64,000 bases of DNA from UBA1926 sp036732005 (GTDB taxonomy: Bacteria > Planctomycetota > Phycisphaerae > Phycisphaerales > UBA1924), in NCBI GenBank assembly GCA_036732005.1, contig DAINDF010000002.1, positions 248,001 through 312,000 on the forward strand, given 5' to 3'. This document shows positions 40,910-49,888 of this stretch, piece after piece (position 1 is the stretch's first letter; every line of letters starts with the position of its first letter). The notes beneath the pieces are model-generated. The model saw only the letters and a program-made list of their open reading frames with translations, did no database searches and had not been told where the DNA came from. The position numbers were made by a program, and so were the translations under genes.

Positions 40910-42268
40910 TCAGGGGCACCCCGAGACGAACGCGTTCACGAACGCGTTGATGTCCGCGAGGTCGAACACCCCGGTCGGCGGCGCCAGGTCCGCCACGGGG
41001 TTCTGGGTCAGGAAGCCCGACGCGAAAGCGTTGATGTCGGCGAGATCCAGGATCCCGAAAGGCTCGGCCACATCCGCCGCCGTGCAAGGCCCGCCCGTGG
41101 CGAGCGGCAGCCGGAAGTCGACCACCACCGGACGGTGGTCCGACGCGAACGACGAGGTCACCTGGGGAGCCGGGTACGGGAAAGTCCGCACCGGGGCCGG
41201 CAACTGGTTGATGCTCGAGACCGACGACGACTCGAACACAAACTGCCGGGTCACGCCCTCGACAATGCTGTCCTGCCAAGCGAGGTAGTCGAGCTTCGAG
41301 CCGCCCCGCGTGCCGCGGGCGCCGCTGAAGACATCGGTCGCGCTGTCGAACACCGAATCGCCGCGGTCGCGGTCCGTCCCGTCGGTCCCGCCTGTGAACT
41401 CCGCGCGTGTCATCCACTCCGCCGGGCCCTTGCGCCCGTTGGTCTGCTCGTCCTCGTTCCAGTCGCCTCCCCAGATCACCGGCGTGTTCGCGGGCAGGAT
41501 CGTCGTCGGGTTGGGGAACACCACCAGCCCGTTGGGATCCGGCACGCCCGTCCCCGCGCCGTTGAACATGTAGTCGATCAGATAGGCGATCCGCTTGCCT
41601 TCCTCGAGCCGCTGGCTCAGGTCGCCCGACGCACCCCCGGCCTTGAGGTGCCCGTTCCCGATCACCAGGTCGCCCGCGTACACCTCGTCCGGCAGATCGA
41701 TCTCGGCGAACTGATACCCCCGGATCACATTCCCCGTCGAGGTGTACGCGTCCTGCACCACCAGGAAATTGCTCTCCGTCGCGGCCCCGTCGCCGTTCAG
41801 GTCCGCGTAGGGGAACCGAGACAGCACGATGTTCCGGTTGAACCCGTCGCTCACCAGCGAGACGAACTTGAACGGAAGGTCGTACCCCGGCGCGAACAGC
41901 TGCACATACGAGGTCACCGGCCCGCCGAGGAACGGGTCCGTTCCCCCCTGGAAGAACAGGGTGCACAGCGTCTCCAGTTCCGCCGCCGAGTCGACGCACC
42001 CGCTGCACCCGTTGTCGCCAGTCTCCTGGAGGATCAGGATGTCCGGCTGAAGCCCCGCCACGATCCGCACACAGGCGTTCCAGTTCGAGATCACATCCGC
42101 CTTGTTCGGGTTCTCGGTCCGGATCGCGTCGAGGATGTTCCAGGTCATCACCCGGACATCCGACGCCTCCGATTTGCCCCACAGCCCGTTCTGCGGGTCC
42201 CACTGCGCGGACGCCGCACCGGCAAGCGACAAAATCACAAGGCAGGCGAGCGGGGCGCGGCGTGTCAT
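40910..42268 (-). CDS. Secreted endonuclease/exonuclease/phosphatase-family protein with dockerin-like tail
   Basis: 452 residues from the ATG at 42268 (AGGAGG eight bases upstream); signal peptide PLACLVILSLAGAASAQ. EEP-fold motifs are VMTWNILDAI, DILILQETG (catalytic Glu), VIGNGHLKAGG, WGGDWNEDE and the terminal SDHRPVVVDF (Asp-His). Members are nucleases, sphingomyelinases or phosphatases; an extracellular nuclease or phosphodiesterase is likely. The last about 58 residues, starting CTAADVAEPFGILDLADINA and ending SGCP, form two dockerin-like helices with flanking cysteines. It runs towards the preceding plus-strand gene with a 12-bp gap. Confidence 0.88.
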   Translation of the reverse strand: MTRRAPLACLVILSLAGAASAQWDPQNGLWGKSEASDVRVMTWNILDAIRTENPNKADVISNWNACVRIVAGLQPDILILQETGDNGCSGCVDSAAELETLCTLFFQGGTDPFLGGPVTSYVQLFAPGYDLPFKFVSLVSDGFNRNIVLSRFPYADLNGDGAATESNFLVVQDAYTSTGNVIRGYQFAEIDLPDEVYAGDLVIGNGHLKAGGASGDLSQRLEEGKRIAYLIDYMFNGAGTGVPDPNGLVVFPNPTTILPANTPVIWGGDWNEDEQTNGRKGPAEWMTRAEFTGGTDGTDRDRGDSVFDSATDVFSGARGTRGGSKLDYLAWQDSIVEGVTRQFVFESSSVSSINQLPAPVRTFPYPAPQVTSSFASDHRPVVVDFRLPLATGGPCTAADVAEPFGILDLADINAFASGFLTQNPVADLAPPTGVFDLADINAFVNAFVSGCP

Positions 42269-42377
42269 CTTCGGAATCCTCCTGGCGGTGTACCACCCGA
42301 ACGAAGAAGCGCCCGGACCTCTCAGCCCGGGCGCCTTGCTTGCTTGAAAAAGCGGGGCGAGATTCACGCCCCGTGGA

Positions 42378-44543
42378 TCACGGGCAGCCGGAAAGGAACG
42401 CCGCGACGAACAGGTTGATGTCCGTCAGATCGAACAGCCCGTTGTTGTCGATGTCGGCGATCGCGTTCTGGGACACGAAGCCCGAGACGAACGCGTTGAT
42501 GTCCGCGAGGTCGAGCAGGCCGAACGGCTCGGCGATGTCCGCCCCGTTGCACCCCTGCGGGCCCTCGGCGTAGTACCCAATGTAGAGCAGGGCCTGGTAC
42601 GACTGATCCGGGCTCGCCGGGTTACCACCGGCCGAGGTCGGGTCCTCGTAGAGGTCGTCCCCGTTGACATCGTACACAATGTCCGCGTTCACCACGATGC
42701 CGCCATTGGTGATCGGATCGGCGTTGTCCACACCCGCGAGGCTCGAGTTATTCCAGCCCCAGGTCCGGCCGTTGTTGTGGTCCATCGCCGCGGGCGAGAG
42801 CACGCCCGAGCCGTTGCTGTTGGCGACCAGCTGCATGAACTGGATCTGCCAGCGGCGCCCCGAGTTCTGCCCGAAGAAGGTCCGGCCCAGCTCGAGCACG
42901 AGTTCGAGCTCGTAGCCGAACGAGGGCGTCGAACCGGGGTACTCGGTCAGCACGCCGCGGATCAGCACCGTGTCGAAGTCCACGAAGGGCTCGCCGGTGT
43001 CCTGATCGATCTTGTCCAGCGCCGCCGACGCCAGGAACCACGCGTTGCCCGCCCCGTCGAAGGTCGGGGTCGACATCGAGGGCCCGAGCAGGCCCGAGCC
43101 CGGGAACGCCGCCTGGAAGTTGATCAGGTGCCCGATCGGCGCGCCGCCGGGGCCGTCCAGGATGTCCTTGCCGTTGCCCAGGGGGTCAACCCACCCGAGC
43201 ACCGACCACTGCGGGCTCTGCCCGTCGGGCCCGAAGCGGACCACGACATTCTGCATGTCGAGGTCGAACGAGAGCCCGAACGCGCTGAGCGTCGCGCCCG
43301 CGTAGGCGTTGCCCGCCGCGTCCTGCCCCAGCGCCACGAGCCCACCGCCCGAGCGGAAGCCCGTCACGCCACGGTACTGCTCGTACGACGAAAGGCCCGG
43401 GAGGTAGGTCTTGGTGTACCCGTCCGAAGGATCGGTCACCGCGAGGGGGGTCTCGAAGCTGTACCCCTCCACGACCGCCCCGGCGGCGCTGGTCGACCAC
43501 ACCGACAGCGTCCGCGTCGCGTCGGTCGCGTCCTTCGACAGCACCGCCGTCGTCGCGACGCCCGAGCCCAGCAGCGAGCGGGTCGTCGTGCCCATCGACC
43601 CACGCTGATCGCCCGGCGTGTAGCCCAGCGTCACCTCGGGCTTGAGGTGCGTCTGATCGGCGAGCATCGACCCGGATGTTGCCCCACGCACGAACTGGCG
43701 GTTGAAGTTCGGCCCCGCGACAAGCCCGTTTCCGCCGGCCACGCTCGCCGGGATGTTCGACGGCGCCGGGTGCGCCGTCGTCGAGGAGAGGATCAGCCGG
43801 TCGGTCGCATCATTCCCGCCCGTCCCGCTGATCAGGTTGACCACGCCCGCCGTCCGGTCCTGCGACCGCGTGCGGTACCAGTTGTTGTTCACCTGCGGCG
43901 TCACCGCGCCGCCGAACCCGAAGTTGTCCCCTCGGAAATACGCGTTCCCGTCGGCATCAATCGAGCCGAACGCCACAGAGCCCGTCGAGCCGGTCTGGGC
44001 CGCGTTGATCGTGCCGCCCGCCTCAACGCGGGTGACATACAGCCGGTTCGGGTTGGCCGGGTCGTAGTTCACGATCGCCGTGCTGATGTTGTCGCCCGTG
44101 AAGCCGCCCGCGTTCGAGGTGCTCGCCATGCCGACCGCGAACTGGCTCGACAGCCCGGTCGGAAGGGCGAACCCGGTCTCGTCGTTCCGCTGCGGATTCG
44201 CCCCGGCGCCCGGGGTCTCCTCCCAGAGGAGGTAAGAGCTGGAGAAGTAGGGCACCCCGAGGCGAAGGTCGTCGGAGATCCCGTTCGACGACATCAGGTT
44301 GTTGAAGAACCCCGTGTTCGACTGCGGAGACTTGATAAGGGGGACAATGCCGAAGGTCGTGTCCCAGGAGGTGCCGAACGGCGTCAGGTCCGCGACATAC
44401 GAGACCACCTGCAGCGAGGGGTCAAACGGGTTGATCGCATCGCCGGGCAGGCCGGGGGTATTCCCGACGCTGTCCTGAGCGAGAGCGGGCGCCGCCATGC
44501 CGGCGAGCGTGAGCAGGGCGAGCACATGACGCTTCGACATCAT
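42378..44543 (-). CDS. Large secreted protein of unknown function with dockerin-like tail
   Basis: 721 residues from the ATG at 44543 (GGAG seven bases upstream; the next codon is also ATG). Signal peptide HVLALLTLAGMAAPALAQ. The body is rich in Gly, Ser, Thr and Asn, with short beta-strand units (e.g. VAFGSIDADGNAYFRGDNFG, FDGAGNAWFLASAALDKIDQ) suggesting a propeller or solenoid; no enzyme motif is seen. The last about 57 residues, CNGADIAEPFGLLDLADINA ... DIDNNGLFDLTDINLFVAAF ... SGCP, are the dockerin-like module with terminal cysteines. It lies 109 bp upstream of the nuclease-like gene on the same strand, so the two may be co-transcribed. Confidence 0.8.
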   Translation of the reverse strand: MMSKRHVLALLTLAGMAAPALAQDSVGNTPGLPGDAINPFDPSLQVVSYVADLTPFGTSWDTTFGIVPLIKSPQSNTGFFNNLMSSNGISDDLRLGVPYFSSSYLLWEETPGAGANPQRNDETGFALPTGLSSQFAVGMASTSNAGGFTGDNISTAIVNYDPANPNRLYVTRVEAGGTINAAQTGSTGSVAFGSIDADGNAYFRGDNFGFGGAVTPQVNNNWYRTRSQDRTAGVVNLISGTGGNDATDRLILSSTTAHPAPSNIPASVAGGNGLVAGPNFNRQFVRGATSGSMLADQTHLKPEVTLGYTPGDQRGSMGTTTRSLLGSGVATTAVLSKDATDATRTLSVWSTSAAGAVVEGYSFETPLAVTDPSDGYTKTYLPGLSSYEQYRGVTGFRSGGGLVALGQDAAGNAYAGATLSAFGLSFDLDMQNVVVRFGPDGQSPQWSVLGWVDPLGNGKDILDGPGGAPIGHLINFQAAFPGSGLLGPSMSTPTFDGAGNAWFLASAALDKIDQDTGEPFVDFDTVLIRGVLTEYPGSTPSFGYELELVLELGRTFFGQNSGRRWQIQFMQLVANSNGSGVLSPAAMDHNNGRTWGWNNSSLAGVDNADPITNGGIVVNADIVYDVNGDDLYEDPTSAGGNPASPDQSYQALLYIGYYAEGPQGCNGADIAEPFGLLDLADINAFVSGFVSQNAIADIDNNGLFDLTDINLFVAAFLSGCP

Positions 44544-44991
44544 CTCTGGTCTCCTTCGGGTGATCGGTGGCGGTCGATGATAGCCCATCCCCCGAATCTG
44601 GGGTGGGCCCGGCGGGGTCCATTTCTGGATACCGCTCTCTCTCTTCCGGGGTATGGCTACAGACACCGCGCCTGTGGTGGACAGATCCCGGGTCCAATGG
44701 TAAGCCCGCGCCCAGACCGGGCAAGATCCGAGCCCGAAGATGTAGCGCAATCTGAACAACCGGGTGGCCCCGGAAGGGCACTTTGGAGAAAGTTCCTAAT
44801 CTGTTCGGAGCAAAGAATTTACACGATCCGGGACCAAACGCCCGAAAAACCCGGGGTGCGTCCGATCACCCTCTGGTATGGTGTCCACCCTGTGTTCGCA
44901 CGGGGGTTCTCCCTGACAGGGTCATCGCTCTGATGGCCTTTCGACTCCCCTAGTCCACGGCGTGCCATGGATGGTACGAAGGAGAGAGACA
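44544..44991. other. Divergent intergenic region, visibly AT-richer
   Basis: 448 bp between two divergent secreted-protein genes. No credible gene on either strand. It is less GC-rich than its surroundings, especially 44780-44830 (AAGAATTTACACG and similar). It holds an imperfect hairpin at 44583-44608 (GCCCATCCCC/GGGGTGGGC) in the leader of the minus-strand gene. Promoters for both genes are expected here, but I cannot place them with confidence. Confidence 0.6.
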
Positions 44992-47886
44992 TTGAGCCGT
45001 TCTGCGGATTGCCATCGTATGCGTGGGGTGTGCTGCGCAATCTTTGCCGGCCTTGCTGGAGTTGCACCGAGCGCCTTCGCCGCTGAGCACTTGTTCGAGG
45101 TGCGCGTCCCGCAGACTCCCCGCGAGCAGCTGCGTGCGGCGATGCAGGCGGGCGGGCTCCGGTGGGTCGCGGACCTCGACGCCGAGCGGGTCCTTGTCCG
45201 GGCCGACGCGCAGGCGATCGCCGCCTGGCCCGACGCGGTCGCCGCGACCCTGCTCACCACAGACCGCAAGGCCCCCGCCGAGTTGACGCCGATCCTCATG
45301 GGCGCCTCCCCGCTCGCCCGCGGGCCCTCGGCGGAGTACTTGCTGATCCCCAGCGAGCGGCGGGCGGAGACCCGACACCGGATCGACATGCTCGTGACCG
45401 ACCTGGGCGGGTCCGCGCAATCCGTCGAGGGCAGGGGCTTTGTCATGCGGGTCACGCTCGACGAGTGGGGGGTCTCCCAACTCGTCGAGAGCCCCGATGT
45501 GCTCTGGATCGAGCCCGCCTCCGCCCCCGAGAACGACGGTGATTTCTCCAGGGAGTTCTCCGGCGCGAACTACATCGAACTCGTCGAGGGTTTCACCGGC
45601 GTTGGCATCGTCTGCGAGGTGATGGACAGCGGCCTGCGCACCAGCCACCTCGACTTCCAGTCCCAGCCCCCGACCCTCCGGACCGCCAACTCCTCGGCCA
45701 ACGAGCACGGCACCTCCTCCTACGGCGTCGTGTTCGGCGACGGGTCCGGGGATCCCAACGCCCTCGGTATGCTCCCCGGCGCGACACCTCTCTTCAGCAG
45801 CTATTACGAGGTCAACGACCGCGAAGCCCACCTCGCCTCGCTTGTCGGGCCCCCGCATCACGGCGTGCTCCAGTCCAACAGCTGGGGATCGGGCATCACC
45901 AGACGCTACTCGGCCGCCAGCGCCGAACTCGACGACGCGATCCACCGGCACGGCGTTGTGATCGTCCAGTCTCAGTCCAACGCCGGCAGCCCCGATTCGC
46001 GCCCCGAGGCATGGTCGAAGAACCTCATCTCCGTCGGAGGCGTGCGCGGGCGGGGCACGCTCGACCGCGCGGACGACGCCTGGGAGGGCGTCGCGAGCAC
46101 CGGGCCGGCCCTCGACAGCCGGGTCAAGCCCGACCTCGTCATGTTCAACGACGGCGTCTGGACCACCGCCGCGACCGCGGACGACGGGTACCGCGCGTTC
46201 ACCGGCACCAGCGCCGCGACCCCCGCGGTCGCCGGCCTCCTCGGCCTTGCCATGGAAATGTGGCGTGAGGGCCTCTTCGACGGCTCGCTGAACTTCGGCA
46301 GCCAGGGCGGGGTCGACCCCGAGCCCCGCGGCGGGGACGGCCTCCCCAGCGTCGCCATGACCAAGGCCCTGCTCGTCAGCTCGGCCCGCCCCTACGACTT
46401 CGCCCACATCGCCGATGATCTGGGCCGTTACCGCCAGGGGTGGGGAACCCCCGACCTGCACCGACTCCACGACGGCATCGGCCGGACCTTTGTCAACGAC
46501 GAGAAGGTCAGGCTCGTCGAGGGAGAGGTCTGGACCGCGACCCTGGCGGTCCCGCCGGGCGAGCCCGACCTCAGGGTCACGCTCGCCTACACCGACCTGC
46601 CCGGCGTGCCCCTCGCCACGATCGCCCTGGTGAACGACCTCGACCTGCGGGTCATCTCGCCCACGGGCGCGATCTACCACGGGAACCACGGGCTCCTCGA
46701 AGGCGTCTGGTCCCGCCCCGGGGGCGAGCCCGACCGCGTCAACAACATCGAGAATGTCTTCGTGGAGGACCCGACGCCCGGCTCCTGGACCATCGAGATC
46801 ACCGCCGCCAGGGTGCTGCAGGACGCGTGGGCCGACACCCCGGAGTTCGACACCCCATTCGCGGTCGTCGCCCGCGGTGTTCTGCCGGATACCTCTCGGG
46901 TGCTGATCCCGGTCGGTCCGATTCCTACCGAGATCAGCCCCTATTCGGAGACCCAGTTCACGGTCGAAGCCGTCGGCTTTGTCCCAACGGGCGACGGCGT
47001 CATGCTCGTCAAGCGGGGCGTCGTTGAATCCGCCGTCCCGCTCCGCCACGACGGGCAAGGCCGATACACGGCAACGCTCGCCGGTGTGACCTGCGGCGAG
47101 TCCGTCGGCGTGCGCTTCCGCGCCCCGACCTCCCTCGGCAACGCCTATTTCCCAGAGGGCGCCGACGGGGAGTGGATCTTCATCGACGCCAAGGCCGAGA
47201 CCGAGGTCGAACCCTCCCTGGAGACCGGATGGTCCGCGTCGACCTCGGGCGGGGTCACCACCGGCGCGTGGCAGCACGGCCTGCCCTCCGGCGGCGGCAT
47301 GCGGTGGGACCCGCCCATCGACGCCGACGGGGACAACGCCTGCTGGCTCACCGACAACCGGGCCGGCAATTCCGATGTCTCGCACGGCACGGCGATCCTG
47401 GAGTCTCCGATCTTTGATCTTCTCGGTTCCGTCGAGCCCCGGCTCGAGGTCGCGATCTGGCTCGCCTGCGACGACGCGGGCCGGGCGGGCGAAGATTCCC
47501 TGCTGGTCGAGTATTCCACGGACGCCGGTTTGACATGGTCGCCCCTGGCGGAGGAGCGCAGCACCTTCCGCTGGGTCCACCGCGCCTATCCGCTTCCCGC
47601 CGACGCCGAGGCCTCGCGGGATGTCCGGTTCCGGTTTGTCGTTTCGGATGCGCCGGAGGACAGCATCACCGAGGCCGCGGTCGACTCGCTCCGGGTGGTC
47701 GCCAACGCCTGCGGGTGGTGCGCCGCCGACTTCAACGGGGATCACCTGCTCGACCTCGCCGACCTCATCGCGTTCGCAAACGCCTTCGTCGCGCTCGACA
47801 CGATCGCCGACTACGAGCAGGACGGGGATGTCGATCTGCTCGACCTGCTCTACTTCCTCGCCGCGTTCGACGCGGGGTGCGACTGA
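44992..47886 (+). CDS. Secreted subtilisin-like (S8) peptidase with dockerin tail, TTG start
   Basis: 964 residues. The TTG at 44992 is chosen because AAGGAG lies seven bases upstream and it yields a signal peptide (VCCAIFAGLAGVAPSAFAA). The peptidase domain shows the triad Asp212 (EVMDSGL), His239 (NEHGTSSYG) and Ser407 (TGTSAATPAVAGL), with oxyanion Asn in QSQSNAG. A P-domain/jelly-roll part (VTLAYTDLPGVPLATIALVN ... TPGSWTIEITA) and an immunoglobulin/MAM-like part follow. The C-terminal CAADFNGDHLLDLADLIAF ... DYEQDGDVDLLDLLYF ... AGCD is a dockerin pair with intact calcium loops. It probably digests extracellular protein while bound at the surface. Confidence 0.92.
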   Translation: MSRSADCHRMRGVCCAIFAGLAGVAPSAFAAEHLFEVRVPQTPREQLRAAMQAGGLRWVADLDAERVLVRADAQAIAAWPDAVAATLLTTDRKAPAELTPILMGASPLARGPSAEYLLIPSERRAETRHRIDMLVTDLGGSAQSVEGRGFVMRVTLDEWGVSQLVESPDVLWIEPASAPENDGDFSREFSGANYIELVEGFTGVGIVCEVMDSGLRTSHLDFQSQPPTLRTANSSANEHGTSSYGVVFGDGSGDPNALGMLPGATPLFSSYYEVNDREAHLASLVGPPHHGVLQSNSWGSGITRRYSAASAELDDAIHRHGVVIVQSQSNAGSPDSRPEAWSKNLISVGGVRGRGTLDRADDAWEGVASTGPALDSRVKPDLVMFNDGVWTTAATADDGYRAFTGTSAATPAVAGLLGLAMEMWREGLFDGSLNFGSQGGVDPEPRGGDGLPSVAMTKALLVSSARPYDFAHIADDLGRYRQGWGTPDLHRLHDGIGRTFVNDEKVRLVEGEVWTATLAVPPGEPDLRVTLAYTDLPGVPLATIALVNDLDLRVISPTGAIYHGNHGLLEGVWSRPGGEPDRVNNIENVFVEDPTPGSWTIEITAARVLQDAWADTPEFDTPFAVVARGVLPDTSRVLIPVGPIPTEISPYSETQFTVEAVGFVPTGDGVMLVKRGVVESAVPLRHDGQGRYTATLAGVTCGESVGVRFRAPTSLGNAYFPEGADGEWIFIDAKAETEVEPSLETGWSASTSGGVTTGAWQHGLPSGGGMRWDPPIDADGDNACWLTDNRAGNSDVSHGTAILESPIFDLLGSVEPRLEVAIWLACDDAGRAGEDSLLVEYSTDAGLTWSPLAEERSTFRWVHRAYPLPADAEASRDVRFRFVVSDAPEDSITEAAVDSLRVVANACGWCAADFNGDHLLDLADLIAFANAFVALDTIADYEQDGDVDLLDLLYFLAAFDAGCD

Positions 47887-47889
47887 CGA

Positions 47890-48762
47890 TCACCCGGGCA
47901 TCCGGGCCGCGATCCGCGAGGCAAGGCGGCAGTTCGACCGCACGAGCGCCAGGTTCGCCCGCATGGTGGCGCCATCGGACACCGTGTGCAGCGCCGCAAG
48001 AACCCGCGGCGTGATGTCCCGTCCTTCGGCCCCGCCGGCGCGCCGCTCCGCCTCCGCGAGCCAGGCATCCCACGCGCCCGGCGGGAGCTCGTCCTGACTC
48101 GGGATCGGGTTGCACACCAGCACGCCCCGGCCCGTCCTGCCGAGTTCCGCATCGATGAACCTGGCCAGTTCCGCCTCGTCGTCAAAAGAACCATCGAGCC
48201 CGGCGGCGCTCTCCCGAAGATAGAACGCCGGGAACTTGTCGCAACGGAACCCGACCACCGGCACACCCAGGCTCTCGAGCGCCTCCCGCGTCGAAACGAC
48301 ATCGAGGAGCGACTTGGTCCCGCTCGCCACCACAGCGACCGGGAACCTCGCCAATGCCGCAAGGTCGGCCGAGATGTCCAGCCGGACGCCGAACTCCTTG
48401 TGCACACCCCCGATGCCGCCCGTCGCGAAGAGCCGTACCCCGGCCCCCGCCGCGAGTTCCATCGTGGTCGAGACCGTCGTCGCCGCGTCCGCCCCGCGTT
48501 GCATCAGCAGCCCGAGGTTCGAGGTGTTCGCCTTGGCGACCGTTCGCCCGTCGAGCAACTCGGCGAGTTCGCGATCGCTCATCCCGACAATGGGCCTCCC
48601 CCCGAGAACCCCGACCACCGCGGGCGACCCGCCCTCTGACCGGATGATCTCGGCGAGTTCCCGGGTGAATGGCAGGCCCTCTCCCGGGGGCAGGCCCAGG
48701 GCGGGCAGCGTCGTCTCTAAGGCCACCGCCCCCGGGGCGGACACTCGACCGGCGCCGGTCAT
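47890..48762 (-). CDS. psuG: Pseudouridine-5'-phosphate glycosidase
   Basis: 290 residues. Family landmarks are VALETTLPALGLP, VVGVLGGRPIVGMSDRELAE, TVAKANTSNLGLLMQRGADA, LFATGGIGGVHKEFGVRLDI, VASGTKSLLDVVSTREALES and FRCDKFPAFYLRES. PsuG breaks pseudouridine 5'-phosphate into uracil and ribose 5-phosphate. The ATG at 48762 overlaps the ispF stop as ATGA, so the pair is translationally coupled. The usual partner, the pseudouridine kinase PsuK (PfkB family), is not adjacent; a PfkB-family kinase does occur at 8468, but far away. There is a 3-bp gap to the convergent subtilase gene. Confidence 0.93.
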   Translation of the reverse strand: MTGAGRVSAPGAVALETTLPALGLPPGEGLPFTRELAEIIRSEGGSPAVVGVLGGRPIVGMSDRELAELLDGRTVAKANTSNLGLLMQRGADAATTVSTTMELAAGAGVRLFATGGIGGVHKEFGVRLDISADLAALARFPVAVVASGTKSLLDVVSTREALESLGVPVVGFRCDKFPAFYLRESAAGLDGSFDDEAELARFIDAELGRTGRGVLVCNPIPSQDELPPGAWDAWLAEAERRAGGAEGRDITPRVLAALHTVSDGATMRANLALVRSNCRLASRIAARMPG

Positions 48763-49322
48763 GGCCCGCCTCCCTCCGCCCGGGAGCACCGCGCCATCAC
48801 CACCACCGCGTGCACCTCGATCGCCCGCCCCTCCCCCACGGCGTCCACCCGCTCGTGGGTCTTGCCCTTGACATTTACCCGGTCCACCGAAAGCCCGAGC
48901 AGGCGGGCCAGGTTCGCCCGGATCTCCGCCTTGTGCGCCTTCAGACGGGGGCGCTCGAGGATCACCGTCGCGTCGAGATTGCTCGGCGCATACCCCCGTT
49001 CGGACGCGAGCCGGACCGCCTCGGCGAGGAAGCGGGCCGAGTCACCCGATTCGTGCGCGGGATCGGTGTCGGGGAAGAGCTCACCGATATCGGGGAGGGA
49101 AAGCGAGCCCAGGACGGCGTCGGTCACCGCGTGCAGCAGCGCGTCGCCGTCGGAATGCGCGACCGGGCCGCGGTCGTGCTCCAGCCGGATCCCGCCCACG
49201 ATCAGGGGGCGTCCCGGCCCGGCCGGGGCGATCAGGTCCAGCCGATGCAGGTCGTACCCGTGCCCGACGCGGAGCGGCGGGAGCGGATCGTGCCCTGATT
49301 CGGCCGGGGGGGTTGCAGGCAT
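48759..49322 (-). CDS. ispF: 2-C-methyl-D-erythritol 2,4-cyclodiphosphate synthase
   Basis: 187 residues. Metal ligands are Asp24 and His26 in GHGYDLHRL and His64 in HSDGDALLHAVTDAVLG. DIGELFPDTDP and the C-terminal VNVKGKTHERVDAVGEGRAI are conserved. IspF makes the cyclodiphosphate of the MEP pathway to isoprenoid precursors. It is longer than the usual 160 residues by an N-terminal extension of about 15 residues and a C-terminal tail. The ATG sits six bases after TAAGAT on the minus strand. It is coupled to psuG by an ATGA overlap. Confidence 0.95.
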   Translation of the reverse strand: MPATPPAESGHDPLPPLRVGHGYDLHRLDLIAPAGPGRPLIVGGIRLEHDRGPVAHSDGDALLHAVTDAVLGSLSLPDIGELFPDTDPAHESGDSARFLAEAVRLASERGYAPSNLDATVILERPRLKAHKAEIRANLARLLGLSVDRVNVKGKTHERVDAVGEGRAIEVHAVVVMARCSRAEGGGP

Positions 49323-49328
49323 GGTCCG

Positions 49329-49334
49329 ATCTTA
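49329..49334 (-). promoter_or_regulatory. -10-like TAAGAT hexamer, leaderless start of ispF
   Basis: On the minus strand TAAGAT, then CGGACC, then the ATG at 49322. No Shine-Dalgarno sequence is present. This is the best match to the TATAAT consensus among the nine similar starts. Confidence 0.55.
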
Positions 49335-49421
49335 CCGATACAGACCCGCGAGGCGCGAACAGCGCCACGGTCGGCCCGTAGACTTGCGGGCAGGCCGCGA
49401 GTGCTGCCAAAGGAGCCCAGG

Positions 49422-49865
49422 ATGTCGACCCCCGCTCGCCGAACCGCATTGCTCATCGCCGGCCTCCTCCCGCTGCTCGCGGGGGGGTGCCAGCAGTTGA
49501 ACACGCAGAAGCCCGGCGGGCGGGCCGCGTCGCTCGACCAGCACACCTACACAAGCACCGCGTACAGCCCCAAGACCGTCCGCCTGGTGGACACCCGATC
49601 GCTCGAGGAACTCTGGAGCGTGGATGTGCCCGTGGGCCAGATGGTCGTAATCCGGTTCTTTGAGGGCAAGTCCGAGGGCAACCTGCACAACCCCGATGTG
49701 ATGCGTTGGGAGATCATCCCCGCGCTGAGAGGCTCGACGCTGCTCGACAACGAGATGCCCGTGCCCGCGGCCTGGGCCCGCCGGATCGAATGGGAACTCC
49801 GCAAGGGCCCCGAGTACGCCCCGGAGGACGCGGCCGTCGTTACCGATGTCGGCGCGGGCGGGTGA
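49422..49865 (+). CDS. Lipoprotein of unknown function
   Basis: 147 residues from the ATG at 49422, with AAAGGAG eight bases upstream. The signal peptide ends in a lipobox (LLPLLAGGC). The mature part has SPKTVRLVDTRSLEELWSVD, VPVGQMVVIRFFEGKSEGNL and NPDVMRWEIIPALRG, a small beta-rich domain I do not recognise. Divergent from ispF, with 99 bp between the starts, and convergent with argS. Confidence 0.75.
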   Translation: MSTPARRTALLIAGLLPLLAGGCQQLNTQKPGGRAASLDQHTYTSTAYSPKTVRLVDTRSLEELWSVDVPVGQMVVIRFFEGKSEGNLHNPDVMRWEIIPALRGSTLLDNEMPVPAAWARRIEWELRKGPEYAPEDAAVVTDVGAGG

Positions 49866-49888
49866 GCGCCGCCGCCGGCACACCGAAT

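Noticed and set aside
44950..47745. A 931-codon minus-strand frame opposite the subtilase gene
   Set aside because: Antisense shadow; the plus strand carries the catalytic triad, signal peptide and dockerin.
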